This document shows positions 1 through 8,649 of a stretch of DNA of 64,000 nt, in pieces. The DNA is from JARRKU01 sp963675565 (GTDB taxonomy: Bacteria; Desulfobacterota; Desulfobacteria; Desulfobacterales; Desulfosarcinaceae). Both the position numbers and the translations under genes were made by a program. Numbering within the stretch: the first letter of the stretch is position 1; every line of letters begins with the position of its first letter. The DNA lies in contig CAXXYD010000004.1 in assembly GCA_963675565.2 (NCBI GenBank), positions 1,426,001-1,490,000 of the forward strand. Reading direction: 5' to 3'. The notes under the pieces are model-generated. The model searched no databases. It saw only the letters and a list, made by a program, of their open reading frames with translations, and was not told where the DNA came from.

Positions 1-191
1 CTGGCGGAAATGGACAGGAACCGAAGGCGCTCCAAAACCGGATGCCGCGTATTACAGGCCTCGTCCAGAACCCGCCGGTTGAACTTCAGCCAGGACAATT
101 CCCGGTTGATAAACCGCCGTGGCGTATGAAGGGTCACTTCAGGGTCGTCTGCAGGGTCGCGGGGGCTCTCTTGCTGAACAGCGATGGTCAT
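1..191 (-). CDS. ppk1: Polyphosphate kinase 1, N-terminal fragment
   Basis: The reverse strand reads from an ATG at 191 off the left window edge, giving 63 residues. After a short acidic leader it carries the Ppk1 N-terminal signature RFINRELSWLKFNRRVLDEA followed by HPVLERLRFLSIS. Ppk1 makes inorganic polyphosphate from ATP reversibly. A purine-rich GAGAGA lies just upstream of the ATG. The gene is divergent from sixA and ppx, which fits a polyphosphate-metabolism neighbourhood. Only the N domain is visible, so the catalytic histidines cannot be checked. Confidence 0.9.
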   Translation of the reverse strand, partial: MTIAVQQESPRDPADDPEVTLHTPRRFINRELSWLKFNRRVLDEACNTRHPVLERLRFLSISA

Positions 192-378
192 TGCGTTCTC
201 TCTTTTTGAATCAAAGGGGAATTTTATCGTTTCACCATGAATGTAAGCGCCATTTGTTAGAATTTTGCTAGACCGTCGGTTTTCAGCGATTTGCTATCCA
301 CGGATGCAAAGCCCTATTGACCTTGGACAATCATGCATTACCCATTAAACACTGTTCGTCAGAAACCGCGAGGCGCAA

Positions 379-558
379 ATGGATAAGAAATTGGAAAAAA
401 AATCGTTCTGCAAGTGGGGAAAAAACGATATAAAGGCAAATATTGACGCGATATATGAGCTGACCGCTGACCCCAGGTATGTGTGCGAAAAATGCGCGCG
501 GGTTGCCAAATTGAAGGCCAATGTGTGCAAACCGCACAAGTTTCAGTATGCGTTATAG
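379..558 (+). CDS. Small cysteine-containing hypothetical protein
   Basis: A 59-codon ORF, lysine-rich at its N-terminus, with cysteines in the pattern C...YVCEKCARVA...NVCKP, which suggests a small zinc or iron-binding fold. It ends 19 bases before the sixA start and runs in the same direction, so the two are probably co-transcribed. The family is not recognised and no function is assigned. The coherent composition, the CxxC pair and the close spacing to sixA argue that it is real; the short length keeps confidence moderate. Confidence 0.55.
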   Translation: MDKKLEKKSFCKWGKNDIKANIDAIYELTADPRYVCEKCARVAKLKANVCKPHKFQYAL

Positions 559-577
559 GAATAAGCGCCTGAAAACA

Positions 578-1120
578 ATGAAAAAGTTAACACTGATCCG
601 GCATGCCAAATCGAGCTGGCAGGATGCGAAGCCAGCCGATATCGATCGCCCCCTGAACAAGCGCGGCCGAGACGATGCTTCCATGATGGCGCAACGCTTG
701 GCCGCGGACGGTTTTTCCCCCGGATGCACTGTCACCAGCTCTGCCCGGCGTGCCCTGCAAACCGCCGAGGCCTTTGCGGCGGCCATCGATTTTCCTGTGC
801 GGGAGCTCCTGGTCTACGGTGCCGGCTCCGACCAGCTGCTCGGCCGCATCCGGGGCCTGGACAACGGCCTTGAGTGGGTGGCCATGGTGGGGCACAATCC
901 CGCAATCACCGATCTGGTGCGCCGGCTGTCGGGTGAACCCGTCGACAACATCCCCACCTGCGGTGTGGCTCAGTTGGACTTTGACATTGACCGCTGGCGG
1001 CAGGTGGGCGAAGCCGGCCGGGCTTTTTTTCTGTTGAGACGCCAAAGGGGCTGCAGCTTTAAAACCTGCGGTGAAACCGCACTGAGCCAGACTGGACATG
1101 CCCATGAACCCAGGACTTAA
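578..1120 (+). CDS. sixA: Phosphohistidine phosphatase SixA-like (histidine phosphatase superfamily)
   Basis: A 180-residue protein starting MKKLTLIRHAKSSWQD. The RHAKS motif holds the nucleophilic histidine of the histidine phosphatase fold, and a second conserved histidine appears in MVGHNPAIT. SixA enzymes remove phosphate from phosphohistidine on HPt domains or PTS proteins. The longer upstream reading frame was rejected because the RHxK motif belongs at the very N-terminus in this family. Its 3' end overlaps the ppx start by 23 bases, indicating co-transcription, and ppk1 lies divergently upstream; SixA-like proteins are often found with polyphosphate genes. Confidence 0.88.
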   Translation: MKKLTLIRHAKSSWQDAKPADIDRPLNKRGRDDASMMAQRLAADGFSPGCTVTSSARRALQTAEAFAAAIDFPVRELLVYGAGSDQLLGRIRGLDNGLEWVAMVGHNPAITDLVRRLSGEPVDNIPTCGVAQLDFDIDRWRQVGEAGRAFFLLRRQRGCSFKTCGETALSQTGHAHEPRT

Positions 1121-1997
1121 GTTCGCCGCCATCGACATCGGCTCCAATGCCGTCCGGTTACTGCTCTCGGGTGTCTTCAAAACCGAACAGGGACCTTTTT
1201 TCAAAAAAATTTCACTGATTCGCATGCCCGTTCGCCTGGGCGAAGATGCTTTCACCCATCAACAGATCAGTGAGCCCAAGACCGATCAACTGGTTGAAAC
1301 GATGATCGGATTCAAACATCTGATTGCCGCCTATCGGCCTCTGGACTACCGCGCCTGCGCCACTTCGGCCATGCGCGAAGCGCAAAACCGCACCGCGATT
1401 TGCGATCGCATTGAAAAAGAGTCCGGCATCCGAATCGAAGTAATCGATGGCAGGGAAGAAGCCGACATCATATTCTCGAATTGGGGCCTGAAAACCGACG
1501 ATATGGGAAAAGCCAGGGTCTACCTGGATGTGGGCGGCGGCAGCACGGAAATCACGATTTTCAACAATGGCCGCAGCATTTCACAGTCATTTAACATCGG
1601 AACTATACGGGTCATGCGGGATATGGTCACATCAACCGATTGGACCCGGATGAAAAAATGGGTCCGGAAACAGACAAACCTCCTGGACCATCCGACAGCA
1701 CTCGGCAGCGGCGGCAATATTCATAAAATCGTGCGGCTCACTAAAAGCAAGGACACCACCGTCATTTCCCTGAAACAGATGCAAAAAGTCCGCAAGCTTT
1801 TAGAATCCTATACCGTGGCCGAGCGCATCACCCGGCTGGGCCTCAAACCGGACCGCGCCGACGTGATTCTTCCGGCAGACAAAATTTACTCCTCGGTGCT
1901 GAAGTGGGGTCGCATTCCCGCCATTCAGGTACCGCAAATGGGGCTTGCCGAAGGCGTTGTCCGGCAGCTCTACTTCCATTATAAGGCGGACAGCTGA
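1098..1997 (+). CDS. ppx: Exopolyphosphatase/GppA family phosphatase, short form
   Basis: A 299-residue ASKHA-fold protein. Phosphate-binding loop 1 is AAIDIGSNAVRLLLSG near residue 10, and loop 2 is LDVGGGSTEITIF near residue 140. The family hydrolyses terminal phosphates from polyphosphate or pppGpp. The length matches the short two-domain form without the C-terminal HD-like domain of E. coli Ppx/GppA. The start overlaps sixA. Either ATG 1098 or ATG 1104 could be used. Polyphosphate is the likelier substrate because ppk1 lies nearby, but this is inference. Confidence 0.88.
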   Translation: MPMNPGLKFAAIDIGSNAVRLLLSGVFKTEQGPFFKKISLIRMPVRLGEDAFTHQQISEPKTDQLVETMIGFKHLIAAYRPLDYRACATSAMREAQNRTAICDRIEKESGIRIEVIDGREEADIIFSNWGLKTDDMGKARVYLDVGGGSTEITIFNNGRSISQSFNIGTIRVMRDMVTSTDWTRMKKWVRKQTNLLDHPTALGSGGNIHKIVRLTKSKDTTVISLKQMQKVRKLLESYTVAERITRLGLKPDRADVILPADKIYSSVLKWGRIPAIQVPQMGLAEGVVRQLYFHYKADS

Positions 1998-2077
1998 ACC
2001 AGGGTCCCCATGATACTCATGGCCAGACAGGCGGCTGAAAGCATGACCAGCCAGTATTTTTGAAATAATTGTTTCAT
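1979..2077 (-). CDS. Putative 32-residue membrane peptide
   Basis: The reverse strand has a strong GGAGGAGAT ribosome-binding site upstream of an ATG at 2077. The peptide starts MKQLFQKYWLVMLSAACLAM and continues as one hydrophobic segment ending LVQLSAL, so it would be a single-pass membrane peptide. Its stop overlaps the 3' end of ppx on the opposite strand by 19 bases. The excellent Shine-Dalgarno sequence and clean hydrophobic design support a real gene; no family is recognised. Confidence 0.5.
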   Translation of the reverse strand: MKQLFQKYWLVMLSAACLAMSIMGTLVQLSAL

Positions 2078-2418
2078 TTTCCATCTCCTCCTGCCAAGCG
2101 TTACCTGTACACTGAACTGCTTTCCGGTAAACAGCAGATTCGTTAGTCCATCATTAGGGCGCCATTAAAAATGGGTGAGTCCCGAAAAATAAATTCATCC
2201 CCGTTAAGGTATTAGGTCAATGTCATTTTCAACCCGGCAGTAAAACAGGCCAAATCACGGCTTAAGGCGCTCAATCGGTGAATTGAAAACCTCAGGTTGA
2301 TGACATCGGGTTTTAGGTTGCAGATCGGAAAGTTAATGAAATTCTCATTTGAGCCTAACGCAGATCTAACACAGGAAAATTAGGATCAGGAAATGATGAG
2401 CAATGGTGAGGGAAAGAA
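2078..2418. other. Intergenic region without a recognised gene
   Basis: This region lies between the divergent small membrane peptide and the zinc-ribbon gene and must hold promoters for both. It is more AT-rich than its surroundings. No tRNA, riboswitch or strong inverted repeat was recognised in it. Confidence 0.4.
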
Positions 2419-2685
2419 ATGTCGGCAATCCAGTGCCCGCGGTGCGGATCGGAAGCCTATAACAGTTATGGCCACACGAAAAACGGAAAGCAGCGCTACA
2501 TCTGCCTGGTGTGCAACCGGCAATTTGTCAATGGGGAAAACGGCAACCATCATTTCCCACGACCGACCTGCTCAAGATGTGGAAAATCCATGCATGTCTA
2601 CATGCGTGACCAGAACAGCATCCGGTATCGCTGCTCGCAGTATCCGGATTGCAGAGAATACAAAAAACTAGCCACGGAGAGCTAA
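2419..2685 (+). CDS. Double zinc-ribbon protein (InsA-like fold)
   Basis: An 88-residue protein with two CxxC pairs in the first half (IQCPRCGSEAYNSYGHTKNG, then YICLVCNRQF) and another pair after residue 50 (CSRCGKSMHV, with further cysteines in YRCSQYPDC). The first half resembles the zinc-ribbon domain of the IS1 InsA family; the second resembles a topoisomerase-type zinc ribbon. A purine-rich AGGGAAAG precedes the ATG. No transposase catalytic gene follows, so it is treated as a stand-alone DNA- or RNA-binding zinc protein. It ends five bases before the next gene, suggesting an operon. Confidence 0.65.
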   Translation: MSAIQCPRCGSEAYNSYGHTKNGKQRYICLVCNRQFVNGENGNHHFPRPTCSRCGKSMHVYMRDQNSIRYRCSQYPDCREYKKLATES

Positions 2686-2690
2686 AGCCA

Positions 2691-3059
2691 ATGGAATATT
2701 ATGTACACCATGTTCCCGGCCGGCTGAGAGTTCGCATCCCGCAGATCCGCAAGAACGGCCACAGTGCGAAAAAGGTTCAATGCCTGCTCGATATTTACGG
2801 TGTCGACAACCTCAGCGTGAACCACCTGACCGGCAGTGTCGTGGTGAACTTCGACCCCGGCCTGACCAGTGCCGATCAGCTTCTGTCCGTTTTGAAGGCA
2901 AATGGATTGTACGACAACACCCAGGCAATCACCTGCGATGAGCAGATCCAGCGGGCATCCCAAAAAGCGGTCTCCAAGTTTGGCCGTGCCGTATTAGGCT
3001 ATGCCGTGGGAAAAGCCCTCGAATCCAGCGGGCTGCCCCTGCTGGCGGCTTTTATATAG
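2691..3059 (+). CDS. HMA-like (heavy-metal-associated-related) domain protein
   Basis: A 122-residue protein starting MEYYVHHVPGRLRVRIPQIR. The HxxPGRLRVR start and the following NHLTGSVVVNFDP match the HMA_2-type domain, a ferredoxin-like fold related to metal-chaperone domains but lacking the usual CxxC. The same fold occurs at the N-terminus of the P-type ATPase at 4944-7961 and in the protein at 8083-8595. A GGAGAG ribosome-binding site sits in the end of the previous gene. The C-terminal 40 residues are hydrophobic and glycine/alanine-rich. A role with cation ATPases is likely but inferred. Confidence 0.65.
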   Translation: MEYYVHHVPGRLRVRIPQIRKNGHSAKKVQCLLDIYGVDNLSVNHLTGSVVVNFDPGLTSADQLLSVLKANGLYDNTQAITCDEQIQRASQKAVSKFGRAVLGYAVGKALESSGLPLLAAFI

Positions 3060-3172
3060 CACGCTGCGGCCAAGCTGGCCGCCCCACCCCGCAATTATCA
3101 TACGGGCACCGACCCCGGGCCCCATTCCCTGCTGCTTCCGCAGGGTTCCTTCCGCCAGGCAATTCGCTGTTT

Positions 3173-3697
3173 TCAATGCACAGCCATTTTTTTCTTCAAT
3201 CGGTCCGCCCGGCCGGCATAGCCGGTCTTGGTGCCGTCGTCCACGCCCCACTGCATGGCCAGTCGACAAATGGCCAGCGCTTCGGCATAGCGCCGGTCCT
3301 CCTCCATGGCGATGGCGAGGCACTTGAACACCGGAACATCCATCGTCCCGGATTCAGATGCCGCTTGAAGGCCGGGGGCCATAGTGCCGAATTCTTCGAG
3401 GTATGTTTTACCGCATGCGTACAAATGCGCACGGACCGCCGGATCTTTGCGTCCGGGGTAAATCTTGATGACCACTGCACTAAGGATGCGGTGCCGATCC
3501 AGGGGCGCACTGACGCGGCCCATATTGGCAACCATCTCGGCTTCATCATTGGACGCCAGGAGTGCCTCGATCTGCTCCCCGGAAAGTCCCCCGGGGAGCG
3601 CATTCGTGCGTTTTCCGCCTTTGCGCGGCCGCTGCGGTTTTGCGCCGCGCCAGATCAACAGCCCGATAAGCAGCACAGCGACGGTGATCCAGTTCAT
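3173..3697 (-). CDS. Hypothetical protein with N-terminal membrane anchor
   Basis: A 174-residue protein that begins with a membrane segment (NWITVAVLLIGLLIW) followed by a basic linker and a cytoplasmic helical region of about 130 residues ending in a lysine-rich tail. The later part (YAEALAICRLAMQWGVDDG) resembles one TPR-like helical hairpin. The family is not recognised. It lies 57 bases downstream of the MetK-like gene and is probably the last gene of the same transcript. Confidence 0.6.
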   Translation of the reverse strand: MNWITVAVLLIGLLIWRGAKPQRPRKGGKRTNALPGGLSGEQIEALLASNDEAEMVANMGRVSAPLDRHRILSAVVIKIYPGRKDPAVRAHLYACGKTYLEEFGTMAPGLQAASESGTMDVPVFKCLAIAMEEDRRYAEALAICRLAMQWGVDDGTKTGYAGRADRLKKKMAVH

Positions 3698-3754
3698 CGT
3701 GCATTCTCCCTTCGATATGGATGAAATTATAACAGCGAGGGATTATCCCGGCCT

Positions 3755-4954
3755 TCAGCCCGCTTCCACGCGCAGCACATCCGCTTTGTCGGTCCGCTCC
3801 CAGGGCAGGTCCAGATCGTCGCGGCCGAAATGGCCGTAGGCCGCCAGGTGCTGGTAAAAACCCGTGGGTGATTCTCCCGGCAGGCGCCGCAGGCGGAACT
3901 GCTTCAATATGGCCGCCGGCCGAAAATCGAAATGGGCCTGCAACAGCGCCGTCAGTCGGTCATCGCCGATACGGCCGGTGCCGTTGCTCTGGGCCATCAG
4001 GGTCACCGGCCGTGTCTCTCCGGTGGCGTAGCTGAGCACCACTTCGCACTCTTCAGCCAACCCGGCGGCCACGATGTTTTTGGCCGCATAGCGGGCGGCA
4101 TAGGCACCGATTCGGTCGATGCGCATGGGGTCCTTGCCGCTCAGCGCTTTGCCGCTGTGGCGGGAGTATTCACCATAAGTATCCACGGCGTTTTTGCGGC
4201 CGGTAAGGCCGGAGTGGTTCATGGGGCCGCCGGCATACACCCCGTCCGGATTGATCAGGATGCGCGTATGGTTGTCGACCGCCACCTGTTCGGCGCCAAT
4301 CACCGGCATGATCACTTCCCGGGTGATCGCTTCGGCAATCTGTTTTTCCCCGGGCAGCTTCCGCCCCTCCTGCAGGTGCACCTCCATGGTCACGCTGTGA
4401 ATCCGTCCCGGGACGCGGTTCTCGAACTGCACCCCCACCTGCACCTTGGCATCCGGCATCAGGTACGGCAGCTTCTTGTCGCGGCGGGCTGCGGTCAGCC
4501 GGCGGGCCATGCCGTGAGCCAGGACAATGGGCAAAGGCATCAGGGCCGCCGTATGATTGCAGGCAAATCCGAAGACGGTCACCTGGTGGCCGGCGGCAAT
4601 GGCGTCCATCTGGCGGTCGGAAAGCGCCGTTTCATCGATTTGGTCGGCCGCCTTTATGGGCAGAACCTGGGGGCTGGTCAGAATGCTGCAGGACTGGGGG
4701 CTGAAATCGGGATGATCATAGCCGATACGCTGGATGACCCTGCGCGCCAGGCGCGTGAAATCAATGTTGGCACTGGAAGCGAAGCGGGCGGCAATAAAGA
4801 CGATGGCCCGCGACACGGCACATTCGGCACGCACCCGGGCATGGGGGTCGCGCGACAGCAGATGGTCCACGATGGCGTCGCTGATCTGATCGCAGAGCTT
4901 GTCCGGGTGACCTTCGGTGACCGACTCGGAAGTGTACATGAAGTTACGAATCAC
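3755..4954 (-). CDS. Divergent methionine adenosyltransferase (MetK-like)
   Basis: A 399-residue MetK homologue. The GTG at 4954 is chosen as start because a GGGAGG site lies just upstream and MYTSESVTEGHPDKLCDQIS follows five codons later; the ORF overlaps the ATPase stop by 11 bases, implying translational coupling. Canonical MetK makes S-adenosylmethionine from methionine and ATP. Here HPDK, GLTGRK and SGKDP are kept, but the family GAGDQG reads AAGHQV, NET reads NHT, and GPMGDCGLTGRK reads GPMNHSGLTGRK. Two aspartates normally near methionine and metals (E. coli D118 and D238) are thus histidines, and the K269 position is arginine. It may be a paralogue with altered substrate use rather than the housekeeping enzyme. 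Confidence 0.8.
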   Translation of the reverse strand: MIRNFMYTSESVTEGHPDKLCDQISDAIVDHLLSRDPHARVRAECAVSRAIVFIAARFASSANIDFTRLARRVIQRIGYDHPDFSPQSCSILTSPQVLPIKAADQIDETALSDRQMDAIAAGHQVTVFGFACNHTAALMPLPIVLAHGMARRLTAARRDKKLPYLMPDAKVQVGVQFENRVPGRIHSVTMEVHLQEGRKLPGEKQIAEAITREVIMPVIGAEQVAVDNHTRILINPDGVYAGGPMNHSGLTGRKNAVDTYGEYSRHSGKALSGKDPMRIDRIGAYAARYAAKNIVAAGLAEECEVVLSYATGETRPVTLMAQSNGTGRIGDDRLTALLQAHFDFRPAAILKQFRLRRLPGESPTGFYQHLAAYGHFGRDDLDLPWERTDKADVLRVEAG

Positions 4955-7900
4955 GGCGGACCTCCCTGTCGGTTTTGGCGATTTCGTTGAACAGCAGGGG
5001 TGCGATGGACGTTGCACTGATCACCGCCAGGTCCATTGCGCGGATGCTTCCCAGGCCCAGCAGGTTGCGCAGGGGCGGAAAGAACATGGTCAGGCCCTGG
5101 AGGACCAGGGACCCCCCCAGGGCCAGGCTCAGCACGGGATTGGAAGGCAGTGCGACGCCGCTGAATATCGAGGTGTGCTCTGATCGGCAGCTGACAGCAT
5201 GCAGCAACTGGCCGATGGTCAGGCTCTGAAAAGCCAGGGCGCCGGACCGGGCCCCCAGCCCATACCGGGCAAGGCCGAAACCGTAGGCCGCCATGGCACC
5301 ACCGGTGATGGCGGCCGACTCGCGAACCATCTGCCGGAAGTCGCGGCGGTCAAACAGGGGCGCATGTCCGTCCCGTGGCCCGCGGGTCATCACATCAGGT
5401 TCAGGGGCCTCCATGGCCAGGGCCAGGCCGGGGAAAATATCCGAAATCAGGTTGATCCAGAGTAGCTGCATGACATTCAGGGGAAAACCAATACCCAGCA
5501 CCATGGCAGCGAACATCAGCAGAATCTCGCTGATGTTGGTGGCCAGGAAAAAGTGAACCGACTTGCGGATATTGCCGTAAATGGTTCGGCCGTCGCTCAG
5601 GGCCAGAGCCAGGATCTCGAGCTGATCATCCTCCAGGACGATATCGGCCACATCCCGGGCCACATCGGTGCCCGTTCGCCCCATGGCAATCCCGATATCC
5701 GCAGCTTTCAGCGCAGGACCGTCATTAATGCCGTCGCCGGTCATGGCCACGGTTTTGCCGACGGCCTGCAGGGCCTGCACGATCCTGAGCTTGTGGGCCG
5801 GGCTGACCCGTGAATAGACATTGGCCTTGAGGGCCAATGCCTGCATGGTGTCATCCGCCACGGCTGAAAACCGGGACGAATCCAGTATCTCCAGCGGCTC
5901 CCCGCAGGCCAGGTCCAGTTCCTTGGCCACGGCATAAGCCGTGGTATTCTGGTCGCCGGTGATCATGACGGTCTCCACCCCGGCCCGGTGGAACACCTTG
6001 ATCAACCCGGCCACACCGGGACGCACGGGGTCGAACATACCCACCAGTCCCAGCCAGATCAGGCCGCTTTCCAGTTCGCCCTTTTCTTCGGCATCGAAGG
6101 TACGGTAGGCGAATCCGAGCACCCGTAGCGCTTCGCCGGCCAGGTGCTCGTTTTCCGCCTCAATGGCCCTCCGGTCCGCATCGCTCAACGGCTCGATCCG
6201 CCCGTCGATCCGCTGCCGGTCGCACATGGCCAGCACTTCCGGCGGGCTGCCCTTGAGAGAAAGCACCTTGGTCTTGTCTTTGGCCTGGTGCAGGGTGCTC
6301 ATGAAGGGGCGGCTTCCCGAGCGGTGGCCCATCTTCAGCAAGCGGTGGGAAGCCTGGAACGCTTCCAGGTCCAGGCCCATATCCAGCGCCAGGTACAACA
6401 GCGCTTTCTCCGTGGAGGAGCCGGCCAAATCGCGCTTGCCGCCCGGTTTGCGTCCGTTGACCTTGGTTTCAGTGCACAGCGCGCATCCGGCGGCAAGCTG
6501 TTGAATATCGTGGCGCCGCATCCCGTCCACTGGCCCCGACGAACCCGTGAGCCGGCCGCGCTCCAGCCGCATTCGCTCCATGCCGACGAACAGCTGGCGC
6601 ACCGTCATCCGGTTCAGGGTCAGGGTGCCGGTCTTGTCCAGGCAGACCACCTGCACGGCACCCAGGGTCTCCACGGCCTGCAGGTGGCGAATCAGCACCC
6701 GGTGCCGGCGCATGCGATTGATGCCCATGGCAAAGTTGATGGTGGCCGCCGCCGGCAACCCTTCAGGAACGGCTGCCGCCGCCAGCGATATGGCCATGCG
6801 CAGCATGCGCAGCACACCGTATCCCCGCAGAAAGCCGATCATGAACACTACGCCGCATATCCCTATGCACATGATCACCAGCTGGTCGCCCAGCCGCCCC
6901 AGCTGGCGTTCGATGGGCGTTTCCGGCGGCCGGGTCTGGTCCAGCATGATCTGCAGCTGACCGATTTCGGTCCAGCGCCCGGTGGCCGTGACGATGGCCA
7001 GCCCTTGGCCGCCGGTAACCAGCGTGCCCATGTAGGCCATGTTACGTCGGTCGCCCAACGATAGGTCCTCCCGCGCAATGGCCCGGGAATACTTGTCCGC
7101 CGGCAAACTTTCTCCGGTGAGCATGGACTCGTCGATGCTCAGGTGGGAGGCTTTGATGATGCGGCAGTCGGCCGCCACATATGTGCCGGGCTTCAGCACC
7201 AGCAAGTCTCCCTGCACCACCTCTTCGGCGGAAACCTGCCGGACCCGGCCGCTGCGGATCACCTCCGCCTTGGGGTCCACCAGTTGCTTGAGGCTGTGAA
7301 TGGTCTTTTCGGCCTTGTTCTCGGTGGCGTAGCCGATGACGGCATTGGCCGCCACTACCCCCATGATGATGGCGGCATCCAGCAGTCCGCCGGTGAGCAG
7401 CGACACCCCGGCGGCGGCACCCAGCAGGTAGACCGGCAACTGGTTGAACTGCTCCAGGAAAATCTCCATGCCCGTTCGCGGCTCCGACTGGGGCAGTCGG
7501 TTGAAGCCGTTGCTTTCCAGGCGGGTGCGGGCATGCCTGGACTTGAGTCCTTTCTTGGCGCGGGTCCCCATGAGCGCGGGAACCTCCGCGGGCTTCAACT
7601 GGTGCCAGGATGCAAACCCGCCCGCCGGAATCTTCCCTTTTACTTTTCCTTTTTTGCGACTGTTGGTGGCGGCGATCACTTCGGTGGGTATGGCCTGGAC
7701 TTGGTGCACCTGTACTGTTTTCGGATCATAGTGCGCCAGGGTTTCCTCGATGAGCAGGGCGATGGTTTCCGGAGTGCCGTTGGAGTTGTACGAGACCAGA
7801 ACGGTACCGGTCAGATCACTGGCCGTAACCTTGGAAACCGCCGCCTGCACCGCCAGCCGCTGCTCGATAAACTGCTTTTTCAGGGGGTCGTTTTTTAGGC

Positions 7901-7961
7901 CGCCCACCCGCAATCGGACACGGCCGGAAACCGATTGGTGAATTGCTTCAACCAGGGACAT
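4944..7961 (-). CDS. P-type cation-transporting ATPase with N-terminal HMA-like domain
   Basis: A membrane pump of 1005 residues. An HMA-like domain (SGRVRLRVGG) fills the first 70 residues, followed by a variable linker of about 100 residues. Then come the actuator domain with LTGES, the VPEGLP transmembrane motif, the phosphorylation site CLDKTGTLT, nucleotide-binding motifs, and TGDGINDGPALKAADIGIAMG before the C-terminal membrane helices. PEGLP rather than CPC/CPH points to a P2-like Ca2+ or related cation pump rather than a P1B heavy-metal exporter, despite the HMA-like head. The ATG at 7961 is preceded by AAGGAT. It overlaps the MetK-like gene and follows the HMA-like and DUF5132-like genes. 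The ion is unknown. Confidence 0.88.
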   Translation of the reverse strand: MSLVEAIHQSVSGRVRLRVGGLKNDPLKKQFIEQRLAVQAAVSKVTASDLTGTVLVSYNSNGTPETIALLIEETLAHYDPKTVQVHQVQAIPTEVIAATNSRKKGKVKGKIPAGGFASWHQLKPAEVPALMGTRAKKGLKSRHARTRLESNGFNRLPQSEPRTGMEIFLEQFNQLPVYLLGAAAGVSLLTGGLLDAAIIMGVVAANAVIGYATENKAEKTIHSLKQLVDPKAEVIRSGRVRQVSAEEVVQGDLLVLKPGTYVAADCRIIKASHLSIDESMLTGESLPADKYSRAIAREDLSLGDRRNMAYMGTLVTGGQGLAIVTATGRWTEIGQLQIMLDQTRPPETPIERQLGRLGDQLVIMCIGICGVVFMIGFLRGYGVLRMLRMAISLAAAAVPEGLPAAATINFAMGINRMRRHRVLIRHLQAVETLGAVQVVCLDKTGTLTLNRMTVRQLFVGMERMRLERGRLTGSSGPVDGMRRHDIQQLAAGCALCTETKVNGRKPGGKRDLAGSSTEKALLYLALDMGLDLEAFQASHRLLKMGHRSGSRPFMSTLHQAKDKTKVLSLKGSPPEVLAMCDRQRIDGRIEPLSDADRRAIEAENEHLAGEALRVLGFAYRTFDAEEKGELESGLIWLGLVGMFDPVRPGVAGLIKVFHRAGVETVMITGDQNTTAYAVAKELDLACGEPLEILDSSRFSAVADDTMQALALKANVYSRVSPAHKLRIVQALQAVGKTVAMTGDGINDGPALKAADIGIAMGRTGTDVARDVADIVLEDDQLEILALALSDGRTIYGNIRKSVHFFLATNISEILLMFAAMVLGIGFPLNVMQLLWINLISDIFPGLALAMEAPEPDVMTRGPRDGHAPLFDRRDFRQMVRESAAITGGAMAAYGFGLARYGLGARSGALAFQSLTIGQLLHAVSCRSEHTSIFSGVALPSNPVLSLALGGSLVLQGLTMFFPPLRNLLGLGSIRAMDLAVISATSIAPLLFNEIAKTDREVRRDS

Positions 7962-8082
7962 GAAGCCATCCTTTTTGAATGTTATTGCATTGAACCGGAC
8001 CCGGCAGGAGAAAAGCGGTCGCCGGGGCAATCAGGGAAGGAAAATAGTGCAAAAATCCGCTATGCCGTCCAGGTGAGAAGGG

Positions 8083-8595
8083 TCAGTCGCCGCCGTCACC
8101 TTCGAAATCCAAAGCGTCCGCCGGAGAATCGATCAGCGATTTGGAGTAAAGTCCGAACGCGTACCAGAAGGCCGTATACCACGGCGGAGTGCGCCAATTT
8201 CCCCGCAGCAGTTCCGCGGCACCGAACACGAGCAACGCGAAAAACACCGCTCCGGGCAAGTCCACCCGGCCGCTGGAAAGCTGCATGATCTGATGGTTAG
8301 CCGCATGCAACGGGGCGGTGAAGGAAAGCGCCATCGAACGTTGGGCGTTTTTTAAGGGCGCCAACTCGAACAGGGCTTTACTTCGCCCCAAATCCGCGAC
8401 ATCGTCAAACACGATGCAGTCGCCCGCCAGCAGTAGGCTTCCGGTGACGGCGTTGACCTGCACCGAAAGGGCGGGAAAGGCATCCGCCGCCGCCTGACCC
8501 AACCGTTCGAAATAGGGCCTGTCGCCCCGGCGCGACCCAATCTTGAGACGCATCCGTTCCGCGGATTTATGCGCTACAACGGCCTGGGGCACCAT
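8083..8595 (-). CDS. HMA-like domain membrane protein
   Basis: A 170-residue protein. The first 80 residues read as an HMA-like domain (MRLKIGSRRGDRPYFERLGQ, then NAVTGSLLLAGD), matching the head of the neighbouring ATPase. A hydrophobic segment follows (PGAVFFALLVFGAAELL), then a tryptophan-rich PPWYTAFWYAFGLY region and an acidic tail. It probably acts at the inner membrane as an accessory to the P-type ATPase encoded just downstream. Function beyond that is unknown. Confidence 0.65.
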   Translation of the reverse strand: MVPQAVVAHKSAERMRLKIGSRRGDRPYFERLGQAAADAFPALSVQVNAVTGSLLLAGDCIVFDDVADLGRSKALFELAPLKNAQRSMALSFTAPLHAANHQIMQLSSGRVDLPGAVFFALLVFGAAELLRGNWRTPPWYTAFWYAFGLYSKSLIDSPADALDFEGDGGD

Positions 8596-8649
8596 CGGCC
8601 ATACCTTTCCCTGGGCACTCGGAAATACCTATAAACCCGGTGTTGCGCT

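Noticed and set aside
2419..2685. IS1-type insertion sequence remnant
   Set aside because: Only an InsA-like zinc ribbon is present; there is no InsB-type catalytic frame, no terminal inverted repeats and no target duplication.
3061..3172. Bidirectional terminator in the convergent gap after the HMA-like gene
   Set aside because: Small GC hairpin (GCGGCCA/TGGCCGC) is present but no T-run follows, so it was not called.
3932..4990. Plus-strand frame of 352 codons opposite the MetK-like gene
   Set aside because: No motifs and biased composition; the minus strand has the conserved MetK motifs.
6144..7064. Plus-strand frame opposite the P-type ATPase
   Set aside because: Shadow frame; the ATPase motifs on the minus strand are unambiguous.
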